From Ramlibacter ginsenosidimutans (GTDB lineage: Bacteria; Pseudomonadota; Gammaproteobacteria; Burkholderiales; Burkholderiaceae_C), in NCBI RefSeq assembly GCF_016654015.1, contig NZ_JAEPWM010000001.1, positions 682,001 to 746,000 of the forward strand: a stretch of 64,000 nucleotides of DNA, written 5' to 3'. A model generated the notes under the pieces. That model was not told the DNA's origin. It ran no database searches and saw only the letters and a program-made list of their open reading frames with translations. The translations under genes were made by a program, and so were the position numbers. Shown here piece after piece: positions 52,936 through 61,926 of this stretch. Position 1 is the first letter of the stretch. The number at the start of each line of letters is the position of its first letter.

Positions 52936-53790
52936 TTAGGTGTGCTGCCGCAGAAACCCGCGGGAGCGATGGAGGACCTTGTTCCCGAGCCGGAACAAGA
53001 AAGGGGGCGTCACGTCTTCAAGGGTCTCGGCCAGGCGCACGCGCCAGTCCGAGGCATCTCGGGAACCTGGGCGGGCTTTGAAGTGCGTGGTGTGCTGCCG
53101 CTTCGAGGCGTCCCAGGTAGCCGTGTAGTAGTAGAGCGCCATCGAATAGCGCGCCTTATTTTCAGGGTGACGCACGGTGTTGGGATTGCCGTGGAAGCTG
53201 TCACCGGTGGTGTTGAATACGACGCATCGATTGAAGACGGGATCGAACTGCGCGACGCGTGCCGTCATGTCCGTATTCCAGATTTCGAACTGGCCGCCGA
53301 ATTCCGGCCGCCAGTCCGGATTCAGGTAGATCAGCAGGTTCAAGCGCCGCTCGAGATTCAGCTTCTTCAGGTAGTTGAAGTCCGCATGTATGTCCAGGTG
53401 CCCGCCGGAGCGGACCTCGTGGATGCCCCCGCCCAAATAGTACGGGTCGCCCATGAGCCCGTCGATTCCTGTCATGTTCTCGAGGAAAGTCAGAAAGGGG
53501 CGCGAGTTCAGCAACCAGAACAGGTTGCGCGTGCGTTCCGGCAGGGCCGTCGGCGCATACGATCGCTTAAAACGCTCTTGGCTTCTTTCGAAGCTGCTTT
53601 CGGGCTCGGGCAGCGCTCCAAGGTCCGCCAGCACGCCTTCCAGCAAGGACTCCGGCAGGAAATCATCAATTTTTATATATGGGAACGGTTCGGCGGCGCA
53701 GTAGGCCTCCCGAACCGATCGCCCGAGGCTCACCATACGCGACGCATCCACTGACAACGTGGGCGACACCGGAATGAAAGCTGGGCGCAT
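52936..53790 (-). CDS. 2-oxoglutarate/Fe(II)-dependent oxygenase (prolyl-4-hydroxylase fold)
   Basis: A 284-residue oxygenase. The iron triad is visible as H135-x-D137 (HADFNY) and distal H200 (SFHGNP), with R214 in the ARYSMALYYY strand for 2-oxoglutarate. FPYIKIDDFLPESLLEGV is the typical N-terminal strand-helix. The substrate is unknown; neighbours in EPS or capsule loci with this fold hydroxylate or epimerise a glycan or its amino-acid substituent. AGGAG lies 6 bases before ATG 53790. A TGGAGCTAGTG element is 56 bases upstream on the same strand. Confidence 0.88.
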   Translation of the reverse strand: MRPAFIPVSPTLSVDASRMVSLGRSVREAYCAAEPFPYIKIDDFLPESLLEGVLADLGALPEPESSFERSQERFKRSYAPTALPERTRNLFWLLNSRPFLTFLENMTGIDGLMGDPYYLGGGIHEVRSGGHLDIHADFNYLKKLNLERRLNLLIYLNPDWRPEFGGQFEIWNTDMTARVAQFDPVFNRCVVFNTTGDSFHGNPNTVRHPENKARYSMALYYYTATWDASKRQHTTHFKARPGSRDASDWRVRLAETLEDVTPPFLFRLGNKVLHRSRGFLRQHT

Positions 53791-54090
53791 ACAGGACTCC
53801 TCTTCCGCGAATCTAGCCCAGTGGTCCTGTTCGAGCACTAGCTCCAGAGAGCCAACTTGGCCGCAGTCCATCTGGCGAGACGCTCCATGCGTCCTGGTGC
53901 GTCCCCGACTCGGAAGCTTGCACTGGGAGGCGGTCAGCGGCGCTGGGAGCCGTGCGGTAAAGATCTGCTTACCGCAGCCGGCTGCGAGGGCCCTCATCCG
54001 GGAAGGAAATAGGCTTGGCTAGCGTCTCTCGATTCGCGCGTCGCTCGAAGTCTCCGGGCAATACGGGCAAAATCCTCTTGACCGCCGGGC
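53791..54090. other. 300-base gap between oxygenase and GH-A-like gene
   Basis: No gene supported. It contains the oxygenase's upstream region with TGGAGCTAGTGC on the minus strand (53835-53846), a variant of the element found before the duplicated surface-protein genes. Confidence 0.5.
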
Positions 54091-55815
54091 CTAACGACAG
54101 ATTCGGTAATCGCCAGGCACGCGGCGTGCGGCCTCAGCTACCGCCCGGTACTTGGCTGTAGTCAGGTCCTGCGCGTTGTTCGTGAGTCCCCAGTATCCGA
54201 ATCGACCGTAGCCGCCGGTCAGATTGAAGTACATGAAGAGGCCGTTGCCACATCCGTACCACTGAGCAAGCATTTCGCCGAGTTCCTCTCCCATGCGGTG
54301 ATCCAAATTGGCAGCGAATTTTGCCGGCAAGCTCACGTTCTCTTGGCGCATGTCCGGCCCCGCTTCATAGGCAAGGCTGCGGATTCCATAGTAGTCGGCA
54401 AGCGCCTTTAGTGAGGGGTTCTCATGATTGCCGCCCCGGTATGCAGCGCCCTTTACGAACTTACCCCATCGCATCGTTCCAGGGGCGAAGTATGGGAGTA
54501 CTTGTGCTTCCAATGAGTGCTGCAACGACGCATGAATGTTGTCCACGTTCAGGTGGGGCGAGCGCGCGAGTTGCTCGTCGAGCGCGAAGTAGGGGGCGCC
54601 AGCCACCCCATAGATGAAGTCAGCGGGCCTGCCGCGGAACTTCGCGATGTTCCTGAGGACCTGCTCCGCAATGGCGGGGTTGGCGAACTGCGTGGCGTAT
54701 ACGACGCGCACACGCTTGTTCAGTGCGCCCGGCCCGAACACTTCGGAAAAGATCCTCGCGATGCGGACCGTCCGCTTGCCAACGCGGAACAAGCCGGCCC
54801 ACCATTTGTTGCAGTCTCCAGAGGTGGTATTGAAGAGGGCCCGCGTGCATTGCGTGCCTGCCGTCAGCGGCGTATCTCCGGCGATCGCTTCCGCCATCGC
54901 TGCCTCGATATTGAGCCCGCTTTGGGAGAACGCGTAGTTCCAAAGCTCATTGCTGTATTCGACGTAAACCACGCGCCCAGGGGCCAAACTCGTGTTGAGC
55001 AAGGTGGCTAGCTGGCGCACGAAGTCATCATCTGCGCCGAACGGGATGTTGATCCAGATGTCCTTCCCCAATTCGTTGGCGATCTGGATGGCGTATTCGT
55101 ACGCGCCCCCCTTTTCATCGGCTTGGCTTGCCGCAGATGGCGTTGTGCGTTCGCTCCACTGATGCACCGGGTTGCCGTTGGTTCGCAGGAAGTCCATGAA
55201 CCGCAGCGTGCCGAACGGCGCAACCGCCGCACGGAAATCGGCGCTGAAGGTCTGCCCCGGAGGACTGTCGGCCGGCAGCAGTTGGACGTCGCGGATTCCC
55301 CCGTTGGTACCCTCGAACGAGAGCATCAGTCGATCGGCGTTCTCCCCTACCACCACCTCCGCTGTCGATCGGTTGGTACGGGGATCGTGGGCGACATTCC
55401 GCACGACCACCCCTGCAGAGCCAACGGACCGCACCGTCGCGCGGCCGGTGAAGAGGAGACGGAACACTCCCTTCGCAAGATGCCGGTGCTGCGGCAGCGG
55501 GTCACCCGGATCCCCCGAGACCACCCGGACGACCACGCCGGCATCCTCCGTCGGCCATCCTAGCGCGTCGGTGTGCACGTCGTGAATCCACGGCGCCGTC
55601 GGCGAGCCCCAGCGGCGGGAGTTCTTCATCAGGTCAACGAAAGGCGAAAGCCGCGACCAGTCGTTGATCCCTTCGAGATTCACACCGAGCTCCACTGTTC
55701 GCGCTGCGGGGCTTTGCACCGCGGCCACCGGGGCGGCGTCAGAAGCGAACGTCACCGCGAGAAATGCGATGGAGCCGCCTACGCGCAGCGTAGCGCGAAG
55801 CCGCGTTCGAAGCAT
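54091..55815 (-). CDS. Secreted protein resembling a clan GH-A glycosidase, paralogue 2
   Basis: A 574-residue protein clearly homologous along its whole length to the protein at 50076: LGVNLEGINDWSRLSPFVD, TNGNPVHQWSERTTPS, ANELGKDIWINIPFGADD and VVYVEYSNELWN, with N289-E290, and LAYEAGPD with E484. The Asn-Glu acid/base and second-Glu pattern is therefore kept in both copies. Instead of a lipobox it has a cleavable signal peptide (about 1-27, ending FASDA), so one paralogue may be membrane-anchored and the other released. The ATG at 55815 is chosen for the signal peptide. Confidence 0.75.
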   Translation of the reverse strand: MLRTRLRATLRVGGSIAFLAVTFASDAAPVAAVQSPAARTVELGVNLEGINDWSRLSPFVDLMKNSRRWGSPTAPWIHDVHTDALGWPTEDAGVVVRVVSGDPGDPLPQHRHLAKGVFRLLFTGRATVRSVGSAGVVVRNVAHDPRTNRSTAEVVVGENADRLMLSFEGTNGGIRDVQLLPADSPPGQTFSADFRAAVAPFGTLRFMDFLRTNGNPVHQWSERTTPSAASQADEKGGAYEYAIQIANELGKDIWINIPFGADDDFVRQLATLLNTSLAPGRVVYVEYSNELWNYAFSQSGLNIEAAMAEAIAGDTPLTAGTQCTRALFNTTSGDCNKWWAGLFRVGKRTVRIARIFSEVFGPGALNKRVRVVYATQFANPAIAEQVLRNIAKFRGRPADFIYGVAGAPYFALDEQLARSPHLNVDNIHASLQHSLEAQVLPYFAPGTMRWGKFVKGAAYRGGNHENPSLKALADYYGIRSLAYEAGPDMRQENVSLPAKFAANLDHRMGEELGEMLAQWYGCGNGLFMYFNLTGGYGRFGYWGLTNNAQDLTTAKYRAVAEAARRVPGDYRICR

Positions 55816-56214
55816 TTCGACGGAGCACCCTGCCCTCCGCAGCGCCAGGTCGACGAGGCGCGCCCGGGCGCTGGGGAGCTCTCGTGACAGGCGAATTCTT
55901 CCTGAACCGCCATGGTCGTTCGGCGTGTGCGGAAACGTACCGGACTGAGTCTTCATTGGCGTTCCTATGTGGTTCCGAACCCAAAGTAGATCTATGCAGT
56001 CGTAGTGTCCATCACGCAGGGCAGGCTCAATGGAGCTATTGGAGCTCGGGCGCGGCACCGGCACGCCAGAAACTGCCTGGCCAGAAACCATAAAGTGTCT
56101 GTGCCCTGGATCCGGACCGACAGCCATGCTGCTGCCGGTTTGTAGCTCTTTGGCGCCATCGCGCCAGTCGCATTCTGGAGCTATCTTCCCTCTTCTTCGC
56201 ACAGGGAGAGCGGC
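55816..56214. other. 399-base intergenic region with repeated TGGAGCTA elements
   Basis: No gene is supported, although a frame extends upstream of the GH-A-like start. TGGAGCTATTGG occurs exactly at 56031-56042 and a TGGAGCTATC variant begins at 56176, before the GT25 gene. It also holds the divergent promoter for the GH-A-like gene. Confidence 0.5.
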
Positions 56215-56934
56215 TTGCGTTCGGCTTTCTGGAACCTATTCGAGAGAATCTATGTGATCAATCTCGAATCGCGTCCTGACCGGCGCAAAGAAATTGATGA
56301 GCAACTGCGCCGGGTGGGCCTTGGCCTCTACCAGCCCCCAGTGGAACTGTTCCGAGCCGTGCGTCCGGACGGCGCCGGCGCTTTCGAAACCATTGGTGCA
56401 CGAGGATGTTTCCTTAGCCACCTCGGCGTCATCCAGGATGCTATCCAGAACAGACTGGAGTCCTTCCTGATCCTGGAAGACGATGTCGATTTTTCGGATG
56501 ATTTTGAGCAGCGCTCGAATGCGCTCGCGGAGGCTCTTCGCTCAGTCCCATGGTCGCTGTTCTATGGCGGATACCGACTCGATCGAAAAGTTGTCGGCTC
56601 CGGGTGCTTAAGGCTGAATCCGGACCAAGGGGTCGAAACGTCGCATTTTGTAGGTTTGAAGGGCAGCAAAGTCGCCCGAGCCCTTCTCGTCTACATGCAA
56701 GCGCAACTTGGCAGACCTGCCGGTGACCCACTGGGCGGCCCGATGCATGTAGATGGCACCTACTCATGGTTTCGCAGGGACAATCCCGAGCTCGTCACCC
56801 TCCTGTCAGTTCCAGAAATTTCTCACCAGAGGTCCTCGCACTCCGACATCTACGAGCGCTCGGGACTGGATGGTTTCTTGCACACAACCCGACTCTTTCG
56901 CGCAGCAAGAAAGTTGAGGAATCGTCTTGCCTAA
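56215..56934 (+). CDS. Glycosyltransferase family 25 (LPS/beta-1,4-galactosyltransferase type)
   Basis: A 239-residue GT25 enzyme. FERIYVINLESRPDRRKEI is the family's opening, GARGCFLSHLGVIQDAI the conserved SH region and FLILEDDVDFSDDF the EDD metal/donor site. The start is TTG at 56215, with GGGAG 7 bases upstream; no better ATG precedes the first strand. It adds a sugar, often galactose, to the outer polymer or LPS core. The next gene begins 25 bases after its stop. Confidence 0.88.
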   Translation: MRSAFWNLFERIYVINLESRPDRRKEIDEQLRRVGLGLYQPPVELFRAVRPDGAGAFETIGARGCFLSHLGVIQDAIQNRLESFLILEDDVDFSDDFEQRSNALAEALRSVPWSLFYGGYRLDRKVVGSGCLRLNPDQGVETSHFVGLKGSKVARALLVYMQAQLGRPAGDPLGGPMHVDGTYSWFRRDNPELVTLLSVPEISHQRSSHSDIYERSGLDGFLHTTRLFRAARKLRNRLA

Positions 56935-56958
56935 AGCCGCACCTGCGGACGCAACCTG

Positions 56959-58032
56959 ATGGCACGATTGCGCGCCCTATATGTCTACGCTGGGACAGCG
57001 TTCAGTGAACCGCCGTGGATCACTGGTCACCGTCTCACCTGCAACGCTTTCGACTGGACGAGCGCACCGATTCCGACCGCCTCTTCATTGGGGCGAGTGT
57101 GGTCTTCGCTGGTGGTGCCAGATCTCAATGCGTACGACCTCATCGTGTCCAGCGAGTATTTCATCGGGTTTGGAATCAACCTGCGCCTTCGCCTTTCGGG
57201 AGCAAACACGCCACACATCGTGTGGGGGATGAACCAAAGTCGCAGAGCACTCGACATGCAGGCGACGAAGGGGGTTGTCTCCTGGGTGTTCAATCGCAGC
57301 ACCCGAATCATCGTCCATTCCCGCCACGAGTCCCTGCTGTTTTCCTCGTTGCACAACATCGCCGAGGACAAGTTCCGTTTCGTGCACTGGGGGTTCGACT
57401 TGCCGCAGATTCGTCCCAGCAAGTTTTCGGACACCGAGAGACGACCTTATGTGTGTCTGATCGGACGGAACAATCGCGATGTAGCCACCTTCTGCGCCGG
57501 CCTTCAGGGCACAGGAATCCGGGGAATCGTAATCACCTCTGGGCTGCCGGACGCGGAGCTGGACGATTTCTCTCAATTTTCGAACATCGAAGTGCACCAG
57601 GACCTGACGATGAACGAGTGCCTCGACTGTATGCGCGGCGCTCTCGCCAATGTTGTGCTCGTGAGCGACAACGCGCGCGGCGCCGGTCACATCACGATGG
57701 TGGCGGCAATGCTGATGGGGAAGCCTCAAATCATCAGCATTGCCCCGGTGGTGGATGACTATTACCGAAAGGGAGAAACTGCGCTTGGCGTGAGCGTCGG
57801 TTCCGTTCACGATTTTCGAAGCGCAGTCCTGCGCCTAGGTGAAGATCCAGCATTGGCGCGCGACTTGGGGCAACGCGGGCGTCAATTTGGCCTGGAGCAC
57901 TGCACCAATGATGCAGTCGCTACGCGGTTCATTGAGGTCGCTGCCGAGCTGATGGCGTTGCCTGCCTCGGCAGGCTCAACACCTGCTTTATCTGATAGCC
58001 CTTGGTCGAAACAATCAGCGGTCGAACGCTGA
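56959..58032 (+). CDS. GT-B glycosyltransferase (family 4-like)
   Basis: A 357-residue protein. The C-terminal half has the GT-B donor-domain layout: FVHWGFDLPQI, VCLIGRNNRDV, NIEVHQDLTMNECLDCMRGALANVVLVSDNARGAGH (segments of a GT4-like nucleotide-sugar site) and MVAAMLMGKPQI. The E-x7-E motif is not intact, so the family assignment is approximate. Possibly paired in function with the upstream GT25. Confidence 0.7.
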   Translation: MARLRALYVYAGTAFSEPPWITGHRLTCNAFDWTSAPIPTASSLGRVWSSLVVPDLNAYDLIVSSEYFIGFGINLRLRLSGANTPHIVWGMNQSRRALDMQATKGVVSWVFNRSTRIIVHSRHESLLFSSLHNIAEDKFRFVHWGFDLPQIRPSKFSDTERRPYVCLIGRNNRDVATFCAGLQGTGIRGIVITSGLPDAELDDFSQFSNIEVHQDLTMNECLDCMRGALANVVLVSDNARGAGHITMVAAMLMGKPQIISIAPVVDDYYRKGETALGVSVGSVHDFRSAVLRLGEDPALARDLGQRGRQFGLEHCTNDAVATRFIEVAAELMALPASAGSTPALSDSPWSKQSAVER

Positions 58033-58149
58033 AGTAGCGCGAGGGGAGCAGGCATGGAAGCGCACGTGGCTTGCTGACACTCGCACGAATTCGCGTGTGC
58101 ACAGTCAATTGGGAGCACTGGCTGGTTTGAGAACCTGCCGCAGCATGGC

Positions 58150-59244
58150 TCAAGCTGCGACACGACCCTTCGCACTACGAAACGAGTAAAAGAACAAGCC
58201 TCTCAGGAAAGTGTTGACTGGGCGTTCAAAGCAAACGAACGACACGAGAGACACGGCAATGAGTAGAACGAAGTAAGACAGAAAACCCGACACGGGGCCT
58301 AGCCTCAGCGGTGCCGCGACGAAGGCGGTGGATAGCAGGTAGACGGGGAACTGCAATATGTACAGGGAGAAGCTGCACTCGCCAAGCAAGACGAGCGGTC
58401 TTGAGCTGAGCATGCGGGAAACAGTGGGCGTTGCCGACGCAACGGCAACTATGAGCAGGAGGAAGATGGGCGCGAGCAGACTCGAACCGTACGCGAACTG
58501 GACGTTTACGTAGGAGGAGATCGCTGCTTCATTGTTGGTGATCGCGAGCACGAGAGCGGAGGCACAACCGATAGCCAGGATCGAAGTGAAGTCGCTACCG
58601 AGCACCCGGCGTCGCTCCAACACGATCTGGGACCCCGCAAGACCGAGCATGAAACTGCAATAGTGCGAAATGGGCAGGTAGTAGACAAGGCCATGGGACA
58701 GGGAAGTCCAGCCTTTGTAGTCACCCAACTCCAGAACCGTCGTGAGGGCTACCTGCGTTATCAGCCAGAGCATCAGCGCACTCAGCATGAGAATCTTCGG
58801 AGAGATCGATACTTTCCTGATCTGAAGCACCAGGAGCGGGAAAGTAAGATAGAAAAATGCCTCGACCGACAACGACCAACCGGGAGCGTTGATCGTCAAG
58901 GCATGCCGCGGCGACCAAGCTTGCAGCAACGTCAGGTTCAAGAGCAGCGACTCGTATTCGACGGGCTCCCCTCGCCATCGACTTGTCGCCACCATAAAGG
59001 CGATGGCTATCCAGTAGACCGGCAGTATTCGAGCGGCTCTGGACCACCAGTAGAGTGTCTTGTCAACATTCTTGTTGAACGTAGACACGCCCATCACGAA
59101 CCCAGACAGGACGAAGAAGAACGTGACCATTTCTGGTCCTGCGACTAGGAAGCCGGATAGGCCAAGTGGCGCGCGTCCAAAATGAAACAGCACCACGACA
59201 GCCGCGGCAATGAACCTCAGAAACGTGAGAGCTTCGAAACGCAT
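58150..59244 (-). CDS. Membrane acyltransferase (acyltransferase 3 family), second copy
   Basis: A 364-residue O-acyltransferase with about 10 helices: LTFLRFIAAAVVVLFHFGR (conserved R and H of the family), MVTFFFVLSGFVMG, and WWSRAARILPVYWIA. It is only distantly similar to the protein at 48392, so the two probably modify different sugars. Likely the right-hand end of the EPS island. Confidence 0.88.
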   Translation of the reverse strand: MRFEALTFLRFIAAAVVVLFHFGRAPLGLSGFLVAGPEMVTFFFVLSGFVMGVSTFNKNVDKTLYWWSRAARILPVYWIAIAFMVATSRWRGEPVEYESLLLNLTLLQAWSPRHALTINAPGWSLSVEAFFYLTFPLLVLQIRKVSISPKILMLSALMLWLITQVALTTVLELGDYKGWTSLSHGLVYYLPISHYCSFMLGLAGSQIVLERRRVLGSDFTSILAIGCASALVLAITNNEAAISSYVNVQFAYGSSLLAPIFLLLIVAVASATPTVSRMLSSRPLVLLGECSFSLYILQFPVYLLSTAFVAAPLRLGPVSGFLSYFVLLIAVSLVSFVCFERPVNTFLRGLFFYSFRSAKGRVAA

Positions 59245-59597
59245 TAGTGGTGTACCTGCGGATGGCCAGGTGGTTCATGTGGCTGTCGCCCGCCAACTCT
59301 CATATGCCCCTCTGCTCCTCGCCTGCCGCCAGAATCATGTACGACCAGCAAGCAGATCACATAGAGTGGCATACACTGCGCCGCGCGGCCCCGATGGAGC
59401 TGTTGGACCCCATGCTTTGCACACCCTGACTTGCCCGCCGCGTCCGACTGTCGTGCCCGTCCGAAGCGAGCCCGTTCGGTCTGTGGGCTGATTGTGTGTC
59501 GCTGGCTCGGAACCGCCATTGATCCGTCCGGCTCATTTCAGTTGGATGTCGCCGCTGATCCGGGCGGTGAAGTGTTTTCCCGGCCGCACTGGTCCCC
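59245..59597. other. 353-base gap at the right end of the EPS island
   Basis: No gene or mobile-element remnant is recognised. A TGGAGCTGTTGG variant lies at 59395-59406. Small frames here have no supporting start signal or composition. Confidence 0.5.
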
Positions 59598-60086
59598 TCA
59601 CACAATCAACAACCGCCCCGCCACGCTCAACATCCGCGCCCGCATCACATTCGCGGCATAGAGCGCAACCGAGAGTGCCGCCTCCGGCTCGCGCACAGTG
59701 AGCGCCTCGAAGCTTCCCCGCGTCAGCCGCCAGATCGTGGATGGCTCGATGGCTTCGACGGATGCGGTGCGCACCTCAGAAGGCGCGAAGAAGCCACCCT
59801 CGCCCACGATCGATCCGGGCGCGATGACGGCCAGCTGCAAACGCCGTTGCTTGTCCGTGCAGTACACCCGCAGCAACCCCGACTCGAGGAACAACAGGCT
59901 GCCGTCGTTCTCGCCTTCACGAATCAGGTCCGTCCGTGCTGTGGTCGATTCCAGCATCAACTCGCTCGAAAGAAGCTCCCAGGTCTCGGCCGTGAGCCGG
60001 GTGGAGTCGTAGCCGCGGTTGCGGCGGCACGCTGCCGCGATTGCGGAGGTGTCGCGGTGCAGGTTCTGGTGCTGGGTGTGCAACAT
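59598..60086 (-). CDS. Cyclic nucleotide-binding domain protein without DNA-binding domain
   Basis: A 162-residue protein aligning with the Crp/Fnr sensor domain: GENDGSLLFLESGLLRVYC, GSIVGEGGFFAPSEVRTASVEAIEPSTIWRLTR (glycine turn and phosphate-binding cassette region). The chain ends shortly after the long C helix begins (LSVALYAANVMRARMLSV), so no helix-turn-helix follows. The cassette reads GEGGFFAPSEVRTAS, close to cAMP-binding ones. It may be a stand-alone sensor, a partner-binding subunit or a truncated regulator. Confidence 0.8.
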   Translation of the reverse strand: MLHTQHQNLHRDTSAIAAACRRNRGYDSTRLTAETWELLSSELMLESTTARTDLIREGENDGSLLFLESGLLRVYCTDKQRRLQLAVIAPGSIVGEGGFFAPSEVRTASVEAIEPSTIWRLTRGSFEALTVREPEAALSVALYAANVMRARMLSVAGRLLIV

Positions 60087-60409
60087 CGTGGGGGCGGTTG
60101 TCTCATCCGCTGCGCTGGAGACTAAAGTCGCAGCCCCTCGCTGACTAGGGCCCGTTGGTGCCAGCGGGTCGCGGGCACACGAGCAACGGACGGGGCTCGC
60201 TGGTGCCGAAGGCCGGCCGCAAGTCCTCGCTGCGCAAAGTCTCTCCCCGAGAGGCCGCTAGTGGCTTCAACGCACAGGAGACCGAACGGCAGCCGCAAGA
60301 AGACGGCCGGTCGCGAGAGTGAACAGGTACCGAAAAGCATGCAAAGTTATCGCTCTCAAAGCGTGTTTTAGGTAACTACTCGTATATTGGCTGGTTGGTG
60401 GAAAGCACA
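60087..60409. other. 323-base intergenic region
   Basis: No gene supported. TATATT at 60383-60388 could serve as a -10 for the small gene at 60410; no convincing -35 is seen. The sequence around 60330-60390 is markedly AT-rich. Confidence 0.4.
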
Positions 60410-60616
60410 ATGAACAACCAGTTTCGCAAGGGCGATGTCGTGCGCGCATTCGTGGAGGACCAGCACCGCGATCTAGTGATCGACGAAATTGCTTCGAACG
60501 GCGAGCTTGCGCAGTGCTACTGGATGAAGGGACGCAGCAAGAAGTTCGTGATGGTCTTTCTTGGCGCAGTGCAGAAACTGCAAGACGGCCACATGCCTGC
60601 ACGGGAACATGAATAG
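60410..60616 (+). CDS. Small DUF2158-like protein
   Basis: A 68-residue protein starting NNQFRKGDVVRAFVEDQHRDLVIDEIA, then QCYWMKGRSKKFVMVFLG. The opening KGDVV strand and the C-terminal CYW resemble the YodC-like DUF2158 fold, small SH3-like barrels of unknown role. ATG 60410 is used; a TTG five codons upstream is possible. Its last bases overlap a following ATG. Confidence 0.6.
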   Translation: MNNQFRKGDVVRAFVEDQHRDLVIDEIASNGELAQCYWMKGRSKKFVMVFLGAVQKLQDGHMPAREHE

Positions 60617-61202
60617 CAGCGCGGTGCAGCGAGCAGCGGGTCATGCGGCCGCCGGCATGTCGAGTCTGTTCCTCAGGCGGACGCGCTATCGGTACGCCAT
60701 CGAGCAGGAACTGGTCGCGCTCGCATCCCTCGTGCTTGCGGTGACGGACAGCACGAAGTGCATCCTGGCCAGAGTGCCCGAAGGTGCAGAGCGCCAGCAG
60801 TTGCTGCTCGCATGCGAACAGCTCGCGCAGGCTGCAGGTGGCGTCGTGGATCCGCGCAGCAGGATCCAGCACCTGTCGGAGTCCGGCGTCGAGGACGCGC
60901 TTCACGCATTCGTTGCGCACCAGGAGCGGTCCGCGTGCGTGCGATCCGCGGCGCTGGCAGCGGCCGTCAAGCGCGAACCTTCGTCGCGCTCCATGCGAAA
61001 GTCGAGCCGCAGTCCGGCCGCGGCAGCCGTGCGCTCGTTCCCCATGCCGAGCCGCGAAAGTGCCAGCACATGGATGCTCACGATGCCGGCTCGCGCGCGC
61101 TGGCGGAGCGCCCTCCGCTTCGGCTGCTCGCCGGTCTCGCTCTGGCGCTCTATCGGCAGGGCGCTGGAAGGGCGCCTGCGCGCAGGCGGCAGCGGAGCGT
61201 AA
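60609..61202 (+). CDS. Hypothetical protein, possibly frameshifted
   Basis: A 197-codon frame starting inside the stop region of the preceding small gene (ATGAATAG). Residues 1-115 look like a genuine helical protein (YAIEQELVALASLVLAVTD, RQQLLLACEQLAQAAGG). Beyond that the composition becomes Ser/Arg-rich and unnatural, while another frame reads more protein-like (ERPPLRLLAGLALALYRQGAG) near 61100. A frameshift, real or from sequencing, around 60960-61060 would explain it. No family recognised. Confidence 0.4.
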   Translation: MNSSAVQRAAGHAAAGMSSLFLRRTRYRYAIEQELVALASLVLAVTDSTKCILARVPEGAERQQLLLACEQLAQAAGGVVDPRSRIQHLSESGVEDALHAFVAHQERSACVRSAALAAAVKREPSSRSMRKSSRSPAAAAVRSFPMPSRESASTWMLTMPARARWRSALRFGCSPVSLWRSIGRALEGRLRAGGSGA

Positions 61203-61252
61203 GGCTATCCTCGCTGCCCTGCCCGATCCCCTCGTCCGCCAGTCCCGACTGC

Positions 61253-61771
61253 TTAGCCCTCGACCGCGACGGAAGTCGCCCGGCGCCGGTGCGCCGAGGA
61301 TCTTGTGCCCGTGAGGCTCACGAGCAGCTCGCGCAGTTCGGCAGAGGCCGCAGCTTCATGCAGCGCCGGCGAGACCTTCAGCAGCACACCCCGGAACTCG
61401 CTCACATCGGCAAGCCACAGCGCCGAGACGGCCTGGCGGATCTTCTTGTCCAGGAGCGGCAGGCCGAGGAGCACGCGCAGGACCGCGTTGCGTTCCCACG
61501 CTTCGATGCACACCGTCGCCACGAACACGTCCTTGCGGCCGCGCCTTTTCTCCACCTGGATGTCGACGGTGGCACAGGACGCATCCACGCCCCAGCGATG
61601 CAGATGGTGCTCGACGAGCCTCTGGTATTCGGCCTCCAGGCCGCCCGATGCATGCCCCAGCGCCTGGTAGTCGGTCTGGTAATCGGTCTGGTACTCCGGG
61701 GTCGCGACGGCGCGGTGCCTGCCAAACCTGCGCCCGATCCACTGCCATGCGTTCTTGTAATTGCTGCGCAT
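61253..61771 (-). CDS. Hypothetical protein with a YQTD repeat
   Basis: A 172-residue protein without signal peptide or membrane helix. Residues about 28-40 contain YQTDYQTDYQ, an in-frame 12-base repeat. The remaining part, with EYQRLVEHHLHRWG, ATVDIQVEKRRGRKDVFVATV and LRVLLGLPLLDKKIRQAV, alternates strands and helices. No family recognised. ATG 61771 is chosen because the upstream extension lacks protein character. Confidence 0.6.
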   Translation of the reverse strand: MRSNYKNAWQWIGRRFGRHRAVATPEYQTDYQTDYQALGHASGGLEAEYQRLVEHHLHRWGVDASCATVDIQVEKRRGRKDVFVATVCIEAWERNAVLRVLLGLPLLDKKIRQAVSALWLADVSEFRGVLLKVSPALHEAAASAELRELLVSLTGTRSSAHRRRATSVAVEG

Positions 61772-61926
61772 GGGCGAATCGTTGCACGACCGACGCGCGC
61801 CGCCAACGGCTGGGCTGTGGTTACATGCAGTAACCGTGACGAATGCCGCAGCCGCGAACGGATGGCGCGGCGCAAACGCACGCGCGCTGACCACAATGCG
61901 CCCATCGCATCCGACAGGAACCCTGG

